A DNA stretch of 64,000 nucleotides from Acidovorax sp. Leaf78 (lineage in GTDB: Bacteria; Pseudomonadota; Gammaproteobacteria; Burkholderiales; Burkholderiaceae_C). The notes beneath the pieces were generated by a model. It saw only the letters and a list, made by a program, of their open reading frames with translations. It was not told the origin of the DNA and made no database searches. Shown one piece after another: positions 8,594-17,581 of this stretch. The stretch is from the NCBI RefSeq assembly GCF_001422735.1, contig NZ_LMLZ01000026.1:6247-70246 (forward strand). Reading direction: 5' to 3'. Numbering within the stretch: the stretch's first letter is position 1; every line of letters begins with the position of its first letter. The position numbers were made by a program, and so were the translations under genes.

Positions 8594-9427
8594 CTATTTC
8601 AGCTTGAACAGCGACACCATCGCATCGCGATAAAGACTCTGCCCCACCGAATTGGTGTTGTGGTGCGACCCACCCTCCACCAGCACGAACTGCTTGGGCT
8701 CGTGGGCGGCCTCGTACAGCTTGCGGCCCAGGCTGGGCAGGATCAGACTGTCGTCGCTGCCGTGCACCACCAGCAGGGGCGAGCCGATCTCGGACACCTT
8801 GCGCACGGATTCAAAACGCTGCGTGATCAAGGCCGACACTGGCAGCCAGCCCCATTTGAAGGTGCTGACCACTTCCGGGATGCTGGTGAAAGTGCCTTCG
8901 ACGATGGTGCCTTGCTCATCGTTCACCTGGCGCGCCAGGTCGATGGCGATGGCGCCGCCCAGCGAGTGGCCGAAGATGTAGCGGGGCTTGCCCGGCTGGT
9001 GCTGTGCCAGCCACTCCCACGCCGCGCGCGCGTCCTCGGCCGCGGTGGCTTCGGATGGCAGGCCCGCGCTGCTGCGGCCAAAACCGCGGTAGTCGATGGC
9101 CAGTACCGAAAAGCCCAGCTCCTGCATGCGCCGGATGCGGCCGGACGACCCCGCCACGTTCCAGCGTGCGCCGTGCAGGTACAGCAGGACCGGAGCGTCC
9201 GCCCGGTCGTTGGGCAGCCACAGACCATGGAGCCGCTCGGCCTTGCCGCTGTCGCTCGAGCGGAAGTCGATCCAGACGTCCGCCATGTCGTCGGTGGACT
9301 GCGAGCCACCCCAGCTGCGGTCACTGGGCTGGAAAATCCACTCGCGCTGCTTGGCATCGAGGGTGGCGCAGCCCGCCGAGACGGCGATGGCCAGCGCCAG
9401 GGAGATCAGGAGGGGGGTGCGTTTCAT
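8594..9427 (-). CDS. Alpha/beta hydrolase lipoprotein
   Basis: Predicted esterase or peptidase-like hydrolase of the alpha/beta fold, anchored as a lipoprotein: 277 aa with a signal peptide ending in a VSAGC lipobox (Cys20). The fold is shown by LLYLHGARWN (oxyanion region), the nucleophile elbow GHSLGG with Ser155, an acidic residue in HGSDDSL (225/226) and His255 in EGGSHHN. It resembles the BEM46/YfhR type of envelope hydrolases. The ATG at 9427 begins the signal peptide; a longer frame to 9520 lacks leader character. It is transcribed after gdhA on the same strand with a 142-base gap, so co-transcription is uncertain. Confidence 0.85.
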   Translation of the reverse strand: MKRTPLLISLALAIAVSAGCATLDAKQREWIFQPSDRSWGGSQSTDDMADVWIDFRSSDSGKAERLHGLWLPNDRADAPVLLYLHGARWNVAGSSGRIRRMQELGFSVLAIDYRGFGRSSAGLPSEATAAEDARAAWEWLAQHQPGKPRYIFGHSLGGAIAIDLARQVNDEQGTIVEGTFTSIPEVVSTFKWGWLPVSALITQRFESVRKVSEIGSPLLVVHGSDDSLILPSLGRKLYEAAHEPKQFVLVEGGSHHNTNSVGQSLYRDAMVSLFKLK

Positions 9428-9569
9428 GAGAAGGACTGAGTGCCATCGTGTCGGAAAGTTCTGACACGGCAAGCAGGGTTTGTGCCTATCTCCCAGGAGA
9501 GGCCGCCAAATGCCCTGCAACTCCCCTTCTTTTCACCGCTTTGCACCCCAGGGTGGGGCCAGCTTGTGG

Positions 9570-10913
9570 TTACACCACGCCCTGCGCCAGCATCGCGTCC
9601 GCCACCTTCACGAAACCGGCGATGTTGGCGCCGTCCACATAGCTCACGCGGCCATCAGCATGTTTGCCGTAGCGCAGGCAGGCGGCATGGATGCCCTGCA
9701 TGATCTGCAGCAGGCGCGCATCGACCTCTTCGCGCGGCCAGGACAGGCGGGCCGCGTTCTGGCTCATTTCCAGGCCAGATGTGGCCACGCCGCCGGCATT
9801 GCTCGCCTTGCCGGGGGCGTACAGCACGCCCGCCGCCTCGAAGGCCTTGGCTGCGTCGATGGTGGAGGGCATGTTGGCGCCTTCGGCCACGCAGATGACG
9901 CGGTTCTGGATGAGGGTGGCCGCGTCCTTGGCGTCCAGCTCGTTCTGGGTGGCGCAGGGCAGGGCCACGTCCACCGGGACATGCCAGGGGCGCACGCCGG
10001 CTTCGAACTTCACACCGGTGCGTTTGGCATAGTCGCTCACGCGGCCGTAGTGGTGGTTCTTCACGTCCATCAGGATGGCGAGCTTCTCGGTGGTGAAGCC
10101 TTCTTCGTCGATGACGGTTCCGCTGGAGTCGGACACGGTGATCACCTTGGCGCCCAGCTCCAGGGCTTTTTCCACCGCGTACTGCGCTACGTTGCCCGAG
10201 CCCGAGACGGACACGCGCAGGCCGTCGAACGAACGGCCCTTCTGCTTGAGCATCTCCTGCGCGAAGTACACCGTGCCGTAGCCGGTGGCTTCGGGGCGGA
10301 TCAGCGAGCCGCCGAACGACAGGCCCTTGCCGGTGAACACGCAGTCGGCCCGGTTGCTCAGTTTCTTCATCATGCCGGCCATGAACCCCACCTCACGGCC
10401 GCCCACGCCGATGTCGCCAGCCGGCACGTCGGTGTCGGCACCCACGTGGCGGAACAGCTCGGACACGAAGGCCTGGCAAAAGCGCATCACTTCACCGGCG
10501 CTCTTGCCCTTGGGGTCGAAGTCCGAGCCGCCCTTGCCGCCACCCATGGGCAGCGTGGTCAGCGCGTTCTTGAAGGTCTGCTCGAACGCCAGGAACTTGA
10601 GCACCGACAAGTTCACCGACGGGTGAAAGCGCATGCCGCCCTTGTACGGGCCGATGGCCATGCTGTGCTGGATGCGGTAGCCCCGATTCACCTGCACCTT
10701 GCCGTGGTCGTCCACCCACGACACGCGGAACATCACAGTGCGCTCGGGCTCCACCAGCCGCTCCAGCAGGCCGTGCTCGGCATAGCGGGGGTGCTGGGCA
10801 ATGAAAGGCCACAGGCTCTCCATGACTTCCGTGACAGCCTGCAGAAATTCGGGCTGACCCGGATTGCGGTGGGCCACGTGAGAAAGGAAGCTGTCTGCGG
10901 ACTCGTATTTCAT
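9570..10913 (-). CDS. gdhA: NADP-dependent glutamate dehydrogenase
   Basis: Reductive amination of 2-oxoglutarate with ammonia to glutamate in the cytosol. The ATG at 10913 (MKYESADSF) gives 447 aa, the same length as the E. coli hexameric enzyme. Visible motifs are GPYKGGMRFHP (substrate lysine), the catalytic-lysine loop PMGGGKGGSDFDPKG at 122-136, the Rossmann segment SGSGNVAQYA and the NAGGVATSGLEMSQN region, all typical of the small NADP-type enzyme. It is divergent from the glpQ-like gene across an AT-rich 248-base spacer that must hold its promoter. Confidence 0.97.
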   Translation of the reverse strand: MKYESADSFLSHVAHRNPGQPEFLQAVTEVMESLWPFIAQHPRYAEHGLLERLVEPERTVMFRVSWVDDHGKVQVNRGYRIQHSMAIGPYKGGMRFHPSVNLSVLKFLAFEQTFKNALTTLPMGGGKGGSDFDPKGKSAGEVMRFCQAFVSELFRHVGADTDVPAGDIGVGGREVGFMAGMMKKLSNRADCVFTGKGLSFGGSLIRPEATGYGTVYFAQEMLKQKGRSFDGLRVSVSGSGNVAQYAVEKALELGAKVITVSDSSGTVIDEEGFTTEKLAILMDVKNHHYGRVSDYAKRTGVKFEAGVRPWHVPVDVALPCATQNELDAKDAATLIQNRVICVAEGANMPSTIDAAKAFEAAGVLYAPGKASNAGGVATSGLEMSQNAARLSWPREEVDARLLQIMQGIHAACLRYGKHADGRVSYVDGANIAGFVKVADAMLAQGVV

Positions 10914-11104
10914 GTTTCTCAAGACTTTCTGAAGCAAAAAAGGCAGGCAAGAGCGCACTGCAACACGACATTATGTTCAAAAGTTATACGTTCATGCGGA
11001 TGTCTCTGCACAATGGTGGGGAATGTGGCCCATGAAATGCCACATGTTGGTGCGTCTGGTGGGCGGCAAAACGCCGTCACCGGTTGGCGGGAAGGGCGTC
11101 ACGG

Positions 11105-11117
11105 CCTTGTCACAAGG
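11105..11117. promoter_or_regulatory. Short palindrome upstream of the glpQ-like gene
   Basis: CCTTGT, one base, ACAAGG: a perfect 6+1+6 inverted repeat about 45 bases before the start codon, in the spacer between gdhA and the glpQ-like gene. It could be an operator. No known regulator box is recognised. Confidence 0.3.
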
Positions 11118-11161
11118 TCAGCCCACAGTTCGGCGGTTCTAAACACAACGAGGAGAAGAAC

Positions 11162-12325
11162 ATGCACATTTCTGGTGCGAAATTGGGCGCAGTGGCTTTG
11201 CTGGCCACGCTGGCAGCTTGTGGTGGCGACAACGACAGCCCGTACCCCACCCTGAACGGCGACCGCCCTCTGGTCATTGGCCACCGCGGTGCCGCAGGCT
11301 ACCTGCCCGACCACACGCTCGAAGGCTACAAGCGCGCCATTGAGATGGGCGCCGACTTCATCGAACCCGACCTGGTGGCCACGAAGGACGGCGTGCTCGT
11401 TGCCCGCCACGAACCCAACATCACCGGCACCACCGATGTGTCCACCCGCGCCGAGTTCGCCAACCGCAAGACCAAGAAAATGGTGGACGGCGTGCAGGAA
11501 GAGGGCTGGTTCGTGTCCGACTTCACCCTGGCCGAGATCAAGACGCTGCGCGCCATCCAGCCGCTGTCGGACCGCGACCCGTCGTTCAACGGCAAATTCC
11601 AGATCCCCACGCTGGAAGAAGTGCTGGACCTGGCCAAGAACGAAGGCACCAAGGCGGGCCGCACCGTCGGCGTGTACCCCGAGACCAAGCACCCCACGTA
11701 CCACGTCAACCTGGGCCTGCCGCTGGAAGACCGCCTGCTCACCATCCTGGCCAAGTACGGCTACACCACCAAGGGGTCGCCCGTCATCGTGCAGTCGTTC
11801 GAGGTCTCCAACCTCAAGTACCTGCGCACCAAGACCCAGATCCGCCTGGTGCAACTGGTGGATGCGAACGACGTGAACGCCGACGGCAGCATAGACCTGA
11901 CGGCCCCCTACGACAAGCCGTACGACTTTGCCGTGGCGGGCGACAAGCGCACCTTCGCCAGCCTGCTGACCGCCGATGGCCTGAAGGAAGTCAAGACCTA
12001 CGCCGACGGCATCGGCCCCTGGAAGCCGTACCTGATTCCTTCCAAGCAAGTGGACGCCAACAAGGACGGCAAGCCCGATGACCTCAATGGCGACGGCGCG
12101 ATCGACGAGCGCGACCGCGTGATGATGGCGCCCACCGACGTGGTAAAGAACGCCCATGCCGTGGGCCTGATGGTGCACCCCTACACCTTCCGCAGCGAAG
12201 CCAAGCGCCTGTCATCGGACTTCAAGGGCGACCCCAAGGCCGAGTACAAGCTGTTCTACAACCTGGGGGTGGACGGCGTGTTCAGCGACTTCCCTGATAC
12301 GGCCAAGGCGGCGCGGGACAACTGA
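11162..12325 (+). CDS. glpQ: Glycerophosphodiester phosphodiesterase, lipoprotein form
   Basis: Hydrolyses glycerophosphodiesters to glycerol-3-phosphate and an alcohol, probably in the periplasm. 387 aa, signal peptide ending in LAAC (Cys20), so probably membrane-anchored. Motifs of the GDPD TIM barrel are VIGHRGAAGYLPDHT with catalytic His41, the metal ligands in FIEPDL (E68, D70), and ARHEP with His83. Odd: residues 298-318 form a short Asp-rich DANKDGKPDD...NGDGAID segment like two calcium-binding loops. The start follows a good GAGGAGAA ribosome-binding site at 11150. A strong terminator follows at 12374. Confidence 0.93.
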   Translation: MHISGAKLGAVALLATLAACGGDNDSPYPTLNGDRPLVIGHRGAAGYLPDHTLEGYKRAIEMGADFIEPDLVATKDGVLVARHEPNITGTTDVSTRAEFANRKTKKMVDGVQEEGWFVSDFTLAEIKTLRAIQPLSDRDPSFNGKFQIPTLEEVLDLAKNEGTKAGRTVGVYPETKHPTYHVNLGLPLEDRLLTILAKYGYTTKGSPVIVQSFEVSNLKYLRTKTQIRLVQLVDANDVNADGSIDLTAPYDKPYDFAVAGDKRTFASLLTADGLKEVKTYADGIGPWKPYLIPSKQVDANKDGKPDDLNGDGAIDERDRVMMAPTDVVKNAHAVGLMVHPYTFRSEAKRLSSDFKGDPKAEYKLFYNLGVDGVFSDFPDTAKAARDN

Positions 12326-12373
12326 TCGGCAGATCGACGGGGACACGGCGACCTTGTGCCGTGCCACTGCTGC

Positions 12374-12408
12374 AAAAACAAAGCCCGCGACCGCGGGCTT
12401 TGTTTTTG
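12374..12408. terminator. Bidirectional rho-independent terminator
   Basis: Stem AAAGCCCGCG / CGCGGGCTTT flanked by A-rich sequence on one side and TTTTT on the other, so it works in both directions. It lies between the convergent glpQ-like gene and the APH-fold kinase gene. Confidence 0.9.
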
Positions 12409-12424
12409 TGTGTTCGGTGCGCTG

Positions 12425-13537
12425 TCACGCCGTTGCTGCTGCCGTTGATGATGCCGTTGATGATGCCGGTGCAGTTGCAGCTTTGGCGGGCTCCTGGGCT
12501 GCAAGCTGGTCGGCGGGCGGCAAATCCATCCATGCCCGCATGAGCGCAGGCTGCTTGCGCAGCCAGTGCGTGGGCATGGCCTGCGTGCCCCAGACGGGGA
12601 TGCGGCCGGCGTATTCACCCATCACCCAGAACTGCCGAAGCGCCAGGCACGGGGCGATGGCCGCCAGGTCCGCCGCGTGTATGGCGCGTACTCCGGTGTA
12701 ACCGGCCAGGTAGCGGTGCCAGCGTTCCATCACCGCGGCAGTGGCGGGTGTTTCAAGACTGCGCGGCAGCAGCACCCACAGGTACACGCTCAGCTCGTAC
12801 GCCAGCAGGCCCGGGCCTGCGTCGTCGAAGTCAAAAAACGCGGCCACGCGGCTGCGCTCGGCTCCTTCGGGGTTGTCGTGGCTGTCGGCCATGAAGTTGT
12901 TGCTGCCGTGGCAGTCGCCATGGCAATGCACGCGGGTGAGGTTCGGCAGGGCCGCAAAGCGCGAACGCAGGTTCTCGGCCAAGGCCGTGAATTCGCGCTC
13001 CAGAGCTGCATCCACAGTGGGTGCGGTGAGCATGCGTTGCAGCGATGCTTCCAGCAGCAGCGGCAGGTCCAGCGTGTAGTGGCTTTCGGGGCCTGCGTAG
13101 CTCTGTGCTGCGCCATGCAACTGGGCCAGGCCCCGGCCGGTGGCTTCGATATCCACCAGCGATTCGCCGGGCGGGTCGCCCGGTAGAAAGTCGAACAGCA
13201 GCAGCGCCCGGGCACCTTCGGGCAGTGCCAGCACCACGCTGAAGGACCCATCTGCCGCGGGCAGCGGCGCGGCGACCGGAATGCAGTGCGCGCGCAGGTG
13301 GGTCAGCAGCGCGGTTTCGTAGGCGATGTTGGGGTCGCCGCGGGGCCGTTCGGCGCTCAGCCGGGCGATGGCGTGGAGTCCGCTGGCAAAGCGCAGTTCA
13401 TAGACTTGGTTGAAGCCGCGCCGCAGCAGCACGCAGTGCGCCACAGGGCCCAGGGGCCAGCCGGCTTCCACGGCGCGCGCAATGGCTTCGCCCGTGGGGG
13501 TGGTCTGTGCGATGAAGTGGGGGTCGAGGGCGATCAT
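12425..13537 (-). CDS. APH-fold phosphotransferase (aminoglycoside/choline kinase-like)
   Basis: Predicted small-molecule or protein kinase of the aminoglycoside phosphotransferase fold, 370 aa. The catalytic loop HCHGDCHGSNN is at about 204-214 and the metal-binding segment FFDFDDAGPG at about 235-244; the N-terminal nucleotide-binding part includes LLRRGFNQVYELRF. This combination fits the SrkA/YihE-like branch as well as sugar or homoserine kinases, so the substrate is unknown. ATG 13537 has a GGAAG eight bases upstream; the frame also has an ATG at 13552. The C-terminal tail is low-complexity Ala/Ser/Thr with a 12-base direct repeat in the DNA and probably has no fold. Confidence 0.82.
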   Translation of the reverse strand: MIALDPHFIAQTTPTGEAIARAVEAGWPLGPVAHCVLLRRGFNQVYELRFASGLHAIARLSAERPRGDPNIAYETALLTHLRAHCIPVAAPLPAADGSFSVVLALPEGARALLLFDFLPGDPPGESLVDIEATGRGLAQLHGAAQSYAGPESHYTLDLPLLLEASLQRMLTAPTVDAALEREFTALAENLRSRFAALPNLTRVHCHGDCHGSNNFMADSHDNPEGAERSRVAAFFDFDDAGPGLLAYELSVYLWVLLPRSLETPATAAVMERWHRYLAGYTGVRAIHAADLAAIAPCLALRQFWVMGEYAGRIPVWGTQAMPTHWLRKQPALMRAWMDLPPADQLAAQEPAKAATAPASSTASSTAAATA

Positions 13538-13643
13538 GGCGGGCGCTTCCATTCCAGCAGGGCGGGCGATTCTGCCGGCAAACGGCGGCCCGCGGCTTAA
13601 CGGCAGCCAAAGGTGGGCCCCAGGGGCCTGTCCGGCGCGCCCG

Positions 13644-14294
13644 TCAGAAGCCCGCTGCGAACCCCACGCTCAGCAGCGTGCGACCCTGTTGGCGGCCCAC
13701 CGTGGCATCCAGCTGGCGACCCGGTGCCCATTCCCAACGCGCTCCCGCCTGAAACACGGGCGCGCTGTGCTGGACGCCGAAGGCCTCCACATGCGGCGTG
13801 ATGGCGCCCCAGCTGCGCTCCAGGGACACGCCCCAGGTGCCACGCCAGGACTGGCCGCGCTCGCGCAGGGTGCCCAGGTTGGCGTTGGCCACACCCCACG
13901 GCGCGGCGCAGGTGCCGATGAGGTTCAGCGCCACCACGCTGCCCCCGCTGTGGCCCCCGGGCTGCCTGCGGTGGGTGATGCCTGCGGAGCTGGCGGCGTT
14001 GCAGCCGTCGGTCTGCGCGGGGCTCCACAGCCACTTGGCCTGTACCCCCTGCAGCGTGTGGCGCTCTCCCAAGTCGCGCGCCAGCAGGGCGCCCAGCTCC
14101 AGCCCTTCGATGGGCGTGAAGGCCGGCGCTGCATAGACGGTGCCGCGCTGCCCGCGCTGGCCTTCCCACCAGGCTTCGATGTGGCCCTGGCCCACCTCAT
14201 CCACACCCGCATCGTCCACGGTGAGCGGACGCCCTGCGTGGGCGGGGGGCAAGGCCAGGCAGAGCGCTGCCAGTACGGCGGGCACTGCGGACAT
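13644..14294 (-). CDS. Putative outer-membrane beta-barrel protein
   Basis: 216-aa protein with a signal peptide (cleavage likely after AHA) followed by GRPLTVDDAGV, an opening often seen in small outer-membrane proteins of unknown role. The rest alternates polar and hydrophobic residues in glycine-rich short strands and ends in a C-terminal Phe (GFAAGF), the usual signal for BamA-dependent insertion. Start MSAVPAVLA at 14294 is preferred over 14330 because it begins the signal peptide. No specific substrate or family name can be given. Confidence 0.65.
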   Translation of the reverse strand: MSAVPAVLAALCLALPPAHAGRPLTVDDAGVDEVGQGHIEAWWEGQRGQRGTVYAAPAFTPIEGLELGALLARDLGERHTLQGVQAKWLWSPAQTDGCNAASSAGITHRRQPGGHSGGSVVALNLIGTCAAPWGVANANLGTLRERGQSWRGTWGVSLERSWGAITPHVEAFGVQHSAPVFQAGARWEWAPGRQLDATVGRQQGRTLLSVGFAAGF

Positions 14295-14393
14295 GGCGGG
14301 ATGGGGCTGGCGGTGGTGGGACGGCTGCATTGGCTGGAAGACTCTGGCTATGCGAATAGCGCGGGGAACAGCAGTGTGGTTCTGGGAAGGGAC

Positions 14394-16481
14394 CTACCGA
14401 CCGCGCAGGAACAGCGCGTCCAGTTCCTTCATCGACAACTGCCGCCACGTGGGCCGGCCGTGGTTGCACTGGTCGCTGCGGTCGGTGGTCTCCATCTGGC
14501 GCAGCAGCGCGTTCATCTCGTCGATGGTGAGCCGGCGGTTGGCCCGCACCGCGCCGTGGCAGGCCATGGTGCCCAGGATCTCGTTGCGGGCGCGCTGCAC
14601 CACGGTGGTCGCGTCGTGCGCGGCCAGTTCGGCCAGCACGCTGCGGGCCAGCTCGACCGGGTCGCCAAAGCCCGACGCGGTGGCCAGCGTGGTGGGCACG
14701 GCCCGCACGGCCAGGGTCTTGGGCGAGAACGGCACCACCTCCAGGCCCAGCAGGGCGAGGACCTCGGTGGATTCTTCGGCGGTGGCGACTTCTTCGGCCG
14801 TGGCGGCGAAAGTGGCAGGGATCAGCAGCGGCTGGCTGGCAATGCGCGCGCCGCTGTCCACCTGGGATTTGAGGCGTTCGTACACGATGCGTTCGTGCGC
14901 GGCGTGCATGTCCACGATGATCATGCCCTGCGCGTTCTCGGCCAGGATGTACACGCCGTGCAACTGTGCCACGGCGCGGCCCAGGGGCCAGGTGGTCTCT
15001 GGGGTGTCTCGGCCGGTGCCGGCGGGTGCGCTGCCTGCCATGGCATTGGCGCTGAGTGGTGCAGCGGCTGGCGGCGGGAACGCGGTAGCTGGAGAGCTCC
15101 AGGGCGGTGCCTCGGCCGATTCGCCAGCGGGCCTGTCCTGTCCTGGCTGCCCCAGCGGCCCCTGCGTGCCTTGCCACAGGGCCTGGCCGCCTGGCGCGCT
15201 GGCCGCAGCAGGGTCCTTGCGCGGGCCCCAGAGTGCCTGCAGGTCGGCCACCTGGTGGCCACGTTCTTCAAATCTGATAGCGGATTGCGCTTGCCAGGTG
15301 CGCGGTAGCGCCTGTTTTGACGTCACAACGGCAGCGCTGTCGTCCGCGGGGCTCGCATCGCCCTCGGCAGAGGCTGCGGCGGCTGCCGCGGCCAGCGCTG
15401 CGGCGCGTGGTGCGGCCAGCGCGTTTTCCACCGCATGGCGCACCGCCTGGTGCACTTCGCGGCTGTCGCGAAAGCGCACCTCGATCTTGGTGGGGTGCAC
15501 GTTCACGTCCACGCGCGCCGGGTCGATCTCTACATACAGCGCATACACCGGCTGCTTGTGGCCATGCAGCACGTCTTCGTACGCGCTGCGCGCGGCGTGG
15601 GTCAGCACCTTGTCGCGCACGAAGCGGCCATTGACATAGCAGTACTGGTGGTCGGCGCGCGAGCGTGCGGCGTCGGGCAGGCCCGCGCGGCCGGTCACGA
15701 CCACCGGGCCCACGCGGTGCTGTACGGCGACCGACTGCGCCACGAAGTCTTCGCCCAGCACGTCCGACAGGCGCCGCGCCAGCGCATCCTGCAGGCCGTT
15801 GGCGCTGGCCTTGCCCGGCACGAAGGTCGCGCGCCACTGCTCCACCAGCTTGCCTTCGTGCCAGATGGCAAAGCCCACATCGGGCCGCGCCAGCGCGTGG
15901 CGGCGCACGGACTCTATGCAGTGCGCAAGCTCCGTGGCATCGGTCTTCAGGAACTTGCGGCGCGCCGGGGTGGAAAAGAAAAGCTCCTTGACCTCCACCG
16001 TGGTGCCCGTGCCGCGGGCAGCAGGGCGCAGCTCGCCGCTGCGCGCGTCCAGCAAAAAGGCGTTGGCTTGCGCGGCAGGGCGCGAGAGCAGGGACATCTC
16101 GGACACCGAGGCGATGGCCGCCAGCGCCTCGCCCCGAAAGCCCATCGTGGCCACGGTTTCCAGGTCGTTCAGGTTGGTGATCTTGCTGGTGGCGTGGCGG
16201 CGCAGCGCCACAGGCAGTTCCTCGTGCGGAATGCCGCCGCCATCGTCTTCCACGGTGATCAGGCGCACGCCGCCTGCGGACAGCCGCACGGTGATCTGCG
16301 TGGCGCCGGCATCGAGCGCGTTGTCCACCAGCTCGCGCACCACGGACGCGGGGCGCTCCACCACTTCGCCGGCCGCGATCTGGCTGATCAGCTCGTCGGG
16401 CAGGTCGCGGATGGGGCGGCGAGGGGGGATGGGGGCGCTGGCCGGCAGGGCCGTGGCGAGGGGGGCGGTGGTGTCGTTCAC
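14394..16481 (-). CDS. mutL: DNA mismatch repair protein MutL (endonuclease type)
   Basis: Mismatch-repair matchmaker, 695 aa. The N-terminal GHKL ATPase shows RELVDNALDAGA, VEDDGGGI and GFRGEALAAIA; a variable linker (about 350-500) is followed by the dimerisation domain. Residues 524-535 read DMHAAHERIVYE, which fits the MutL metal-binding nuclease motif DQHA-x2-E-x4-E with Met for Gln, as in Neisseria. ACHGAVRANRR, CNHGRP and a final FLRGR are the other conserved nuclease-domain pieces. So this MutL probably nicks DNA itself. A 60-nt element is read in frame in the linker, at about residues 387-406. It is divergent from dedA. Confidence 0.96.
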   Translation of the reverse strand: MNDTTAPLATALPASAPIPPRRPIRDLPDELISQIAAGEVVERPASVVRELVDNALDAGATQITVRLSAGGVRLITVEDDGGGIPHEELPVALRRHATSKITNLNDLETVATMGFRGEALAAIASVSEMSLLSRPAAQANAFLLDARSGELRPAARGTGTTVEVKELFFSTPARRKFLKTDATELAHCIESVRRHALARPDVGFAIWHEGKLVEQWRATFVPGKASANGLQDALARRLSDVLGEDFVAQSVAVQHRVGPVVVTGRAGLPDAARSRADHQYCYVNGRFVRDKVLTHAARSAYEDVLHGHKQPVYALYVEIDPARVDVNVHPTKIEVRFRDSREVHQAVRHAVENALAAPRAAALAAAAAAASAEGDASPADDSAAVVTSKQALPRTWQAQSAIRFEERGHQVADLQALWGPRKDPAAASAPGGQALWQGTQGPLGQPGQDRPAGESAEAPPWSSPATAFPPPAAAPLSANAMAGSAPAGTGRDTPETTWPLGRAVAQLHGVYILAENAQGMIIVDMHAAHERIVYERLKSQVDSGARIASQPLLIPATFAATAEEVATAEESTEVLALLGLEVVPFSPKTLAVRAVPTTLATASGFGDPVELARSVLAELAAHDATTVVQRARNEILGTMACHGAVRANRRLTIDEMNALLRQMETTDRSDQCNHGRPTWRQLSMKELDALFLRGR
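15264..15323 (+). repeat. 60-nt double-hairpin element, copy C (inside mutL linker)
   Basis: Gap-free 60-nt copy in reverse orientation to mutL. It has GATAGC at 13-18, the invariant GCG blocks, TTGCGCTTG and GCGCGGTAG. Position 30 is G, which turns what would be a TAA in mutL into CAA. Confidence 0.75.
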
Positions 16482-16575
16482 CCGGTGGATTTTAGGGCCG
16501 GGCTCGCGCAGGGGCTTTGCGGGTCACCCCGGCGGGCTGGGGATAATGCCCGCTGCTTTTTTCAACACCAGCCCC

Positions 16576-17223
16576 ATGGAACTTGTCACCTTTCTCATCG
16601 ATTTCATCCTGCATGTGGACAAGTACCTCGAGGCGTTCGTGCAAGCGTACGGCCCGTGGGTGTACGCGCTGCTGTTTCTCATCGTGTTCGTGGAAACCGG
16701 CGTGGTGGTCATGCCGTTCTTGCCGGGCGACTCGCTGCTGTTCATCGTCGGGGCGCTGTGCGGGGCGGGGCTGATGAGCCTGCCCATCGCGTGCGTGGTG
16801 CTGATCGCGGCGGCCATCCTGGGCGACCAGTGCAACTACTCGATCGGGCGGTACTTCGGGCCCAAGGTGTTCCAGTGGGAGGACTCGCGCTGGTTCAACC
16901 GCCGTGCGTTCAACCAGGCGCATGATTTTTATGAACGCTACGGCGGCGTCACGATCATCCTGGCGCGCTTCATGCCCTTCATCCGCACCTTCGCACCCTT
17001 CGTGGCGGGTGTGGCCGAGATGAACCGTGCCAAGTTCACCGCCTTCAATGTGGGCGGTGCGCTGCTGTGGGTGCTGGGCATTTGCACCGCAGGCTACTTC
17101 TTCGGCAACTTTGCCTGGGTGAAGGACAACCTAGACAAGATCATCTGGGCCATGATCTTCATCCCCGGGCTGATCGCGATCTTCGGTGCCTGGCGCGCCG
17201 GGCGGGCTGCCAAGGCCGCCTGA
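16576..17223 (+). CDS. DedA family membrane protein
   Basis: Inner-membrane protein of the DedA/VTT family, proposed to recycle undecaprenyl phosphate or other lipid carriers, 215 aa. The typical segments are present: VFVETGVVVMPFLPGDSLLF near residues 35-55, a re-entrant LGDQCNYSIGRYFG, HDFYERYGGVTIILARFMPFIRTFAPFVAG carrying the essential Arg residues, and three C-terminal helices. ATG 16576 was chosen; the long upstream frame is antisense to mutL. Ends in an excellent terminator. Confidence 0.93.
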   Translation: MELVTFLIDFILHVDKYLEAFVQAYGPWVYALLFLIVFVETGVVVMPFLPGDSLLFIVGALCGAGLMSLPIACVVLIAAAILGDQCNYSIGRYFGPKVFQWEDSRWFNRRAFNQAHDFYERYGGVTIILARFMPFIRTFAPFVAGVAEMNRAKFTAFNVGGALLWVLGICTAGYFFGNFAWVKDNLDKIIWAMIFIPGLIAIFGAWRAGRAAKAA

Positions 17224-17249
17224 AGCATCGCCCACAGGGCCCTCAAAGC

Positions 17250-17291
17250 AAAACTCCTGGCGCTCGGTGTACGAGTGCCAGGAGTTTTTTT
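17250..17291 (+). terminator. Rho-independent terminator after dedA
   Basis: Long stem AAACTCCTGGC / GCCAGGAGTTT followed by TTTTTT, 27 bases after the dedA stop codon. Confidence 0.93.
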
Positions 17292-17341
17292 ACGCCGCCA
17301 TCATTCGCCCGGGCGGGCGGTGATGGTGGTTGTGAAGCAAA

Positions 17342-17581
17342 TTAACGGCGATATCCACGGCGTTGGTCGCGGTCTTCACCGATTTCATGCCCCACCAGCG
17401 CGCCGGCTGCTGCGCCGCCAATGGTGCCCACGGGGCCGCCGAAGATGGCATTGCCCGCGGCACCGCCGACCACGGCGCCTACGCCGGTACCCACTTGGGC
17501 ATTGGTGGGGTTGGAAGCACAACCACCCAGGGCAAGGGCCGCGGTGCAAGTGGTCGCAAGGAGGATGTGACGGATTTTCAT
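17342..17581 (-). CDS. Small glycine-zipper lipoprotein (OsmB-like)
   Basis: 79-aa predicted outer-membrane lipoprotein: MKIRHILLATT leader with lipobox LGGC, then a glycine-zipper segment (GTGVGAVVGGAAGNA and GTIGGAAAGALVG) and a basic tail ending in RRGYRR. The glycine zipper forms a helical hairpin in membranes, as in OsmB and Rcp-like lipoproteins. The real start is the internal ATG at 17581; the longer frame upstream has no leader. Role is unknown, often stress-related in similar proteins. Confidence 0.85.
   Translation of the reverse strand: MKIRHILLATTCTAALALGGCASNPTNAQVGTGVGAVVGGAAGNAIFGGPVGTIGGAAAGALVGHEIGEDRDQRRGYRR

Noticed and set aside
13410..15639. Long plus-strand open frames across the APH, outer-membrane and mutL genes
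   Set aside because: They are antisense to well-supported genes, rich in Arg/Gly/Ala as expected for shadow frames in high-GC DNA, with no protein family pattern.
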